Below, one piece after another: positions 63,372 through 64,000 of a stretch of DNA of 64,000 bases. The stretch spans positions 2,745,001 to 2,809,000 of the forward strand of contig NC_092474.1 in assembly GCF_047495875.1 (NCBI RefSeq), in the 5' to 3' direction. This DNA comes from Pithys albifrons albifrons (Eukaryota > Chordata > Aves > Passeriformes > Thamnophilidae). Every line of letters starts with the position of its first letter. The first letter of the stretch is position 1. A program made the translations under genes and the position numbers. Under the pieces are notes generated by a model. That model did not search any database. It saw only the letters and a list, made by a program, of their open reading frames with translations, and was not told where the DNA came from.

Positions 63372-64000
63372 ACCGATATTTGCTTCAGTGTTTTTCTGAT
63401 TCCCTCAGATGGCTTCTTTTTAAGATGGTGGAAGGTTTCTCCCTCATGCCTGGGGATCAGTTTTATGTGTCTGCAGCAGAAGCTTCAGCTGTTCTGTTGT
63501 GTGAAGATTCTTCAATGCTTCTAACAATTATTTCAAGTGGAAGGCAGTGTTTACACTTCCCAACCTCAATGAGATTTCTGCAGCTCATTGTGGTATTTAT
63601 TGCTGTATTAATTGCTCATGTACAAAAGCTTGTGGTGGTGTGCAAAATTCTAATGATGGATCTTAATGACTGTGCAACTCCCTCTCCTTCTCCCATCCAT
63701 GCTTTATTGATGTATTCATTAAACTGTCCAAACAGCAAGACTAGATGCACATACCAAAATATTTCCTTTTCATCAGAGAAAAAGACAGGCCCTAAAAGAA
63801 ATTGGTGGTTGGAGGATGCCAGACAGTTATTTCTGAAGGAGGAAAAAAAGCATTCTGAATAATTATGTAAGAACTGACAGCCAGGAGGGATGGCAGAGCA
63901 AGAGGCTCACAGAGAGAGGCAGGTGGTGCTAGGATATGAGAAAGCAATTTTTGCATTTCTGAGAAACTTGCCTGAAAAGGGGTCCTAGGAGAGATTCATA
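63372..64000. other. Unassigned sequence at the window edge
   Basis: A plus-strand frame of 160 codons, beginning just after the CR1 break and ending at 63862, has a leucine- and valine-rich middle but no recognisable family. It begins on a non-ATG codon in CR1-adjacent sequence and is probably chance. Nothing else is seen up to the edge. Confidence 0.45.

Noticed and set aside
1..64000. CRISPR arrays, bacterial operons, tRNA genes or a multi-gene system
   Set aside because: No regularly spaced repeats, no tRNA T-loop signatures and no adjacent long coding frames are seen; the sequence is vertebrate non-coding DNA.

Overview
The window looks like non-coding DNA from a bird. Every confident feature is a retroelement. 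It carries five 5'-truncated CR1 LINE copies whose 3' ends show the ATTCTATG-type terminal repeats typical of avian CR1, and two solo LTRs of endogenous-retrovirus type with perfect 5-bp target duplications. There is no sign of mammalian L1, Alu or B elements. The sequence is AT-rich with scattered T runs, as expected of an intergenic or deep intronic avian region. I recognise no host protein-coding gene, tRNA, snRNA or CRISPR array. Nearly all open frames are short chance frames or lie inside CR1 or LTR sequence.

Layout: 1-2776 is unassigned. 2777-3566 is a CR1 copy on the minus strand with the last part of the ORF2 protein, ending in a tight cluster of palindromes. 3602-19720 is unassigned, with one long chance-like frame near 16.5 kb and a strong splice-acceptor-like tract at 15.1 kb. 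19726-20358 is solo LTR 1 (duplication CCATT). 20696 to about 20990 is a 5S rRNA-derived element. 22310-22627 is CR1 copy 2. 32399-33037 is solo LTR 2 (duplication ATACT). 39258-39470 is CR1 copy 3, 47188-47664 is CR1 copy 4 (plus strand), and 63226-63371 is CR1 copy 5. The remaining stretches are unassigned; a few, chiefly 56.8-58.1 kb, have the texture of conserved regulatory DNA, which cannot be shown from one sequence.

The most unusual item is the 5S-derived element. It has a well-kept 5S internal promoter, a GC- and CpG-rich 3' domain that is not 5S, a perfect 10-bp hairpin stem straight after the 5S part, and a 6-bp stem-loop near its end. It looks like a 5S-headed SINE, which is uncommon in birds. 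The elements are independent insertions and form no operon or pathway. No new multi-gene system is visible.
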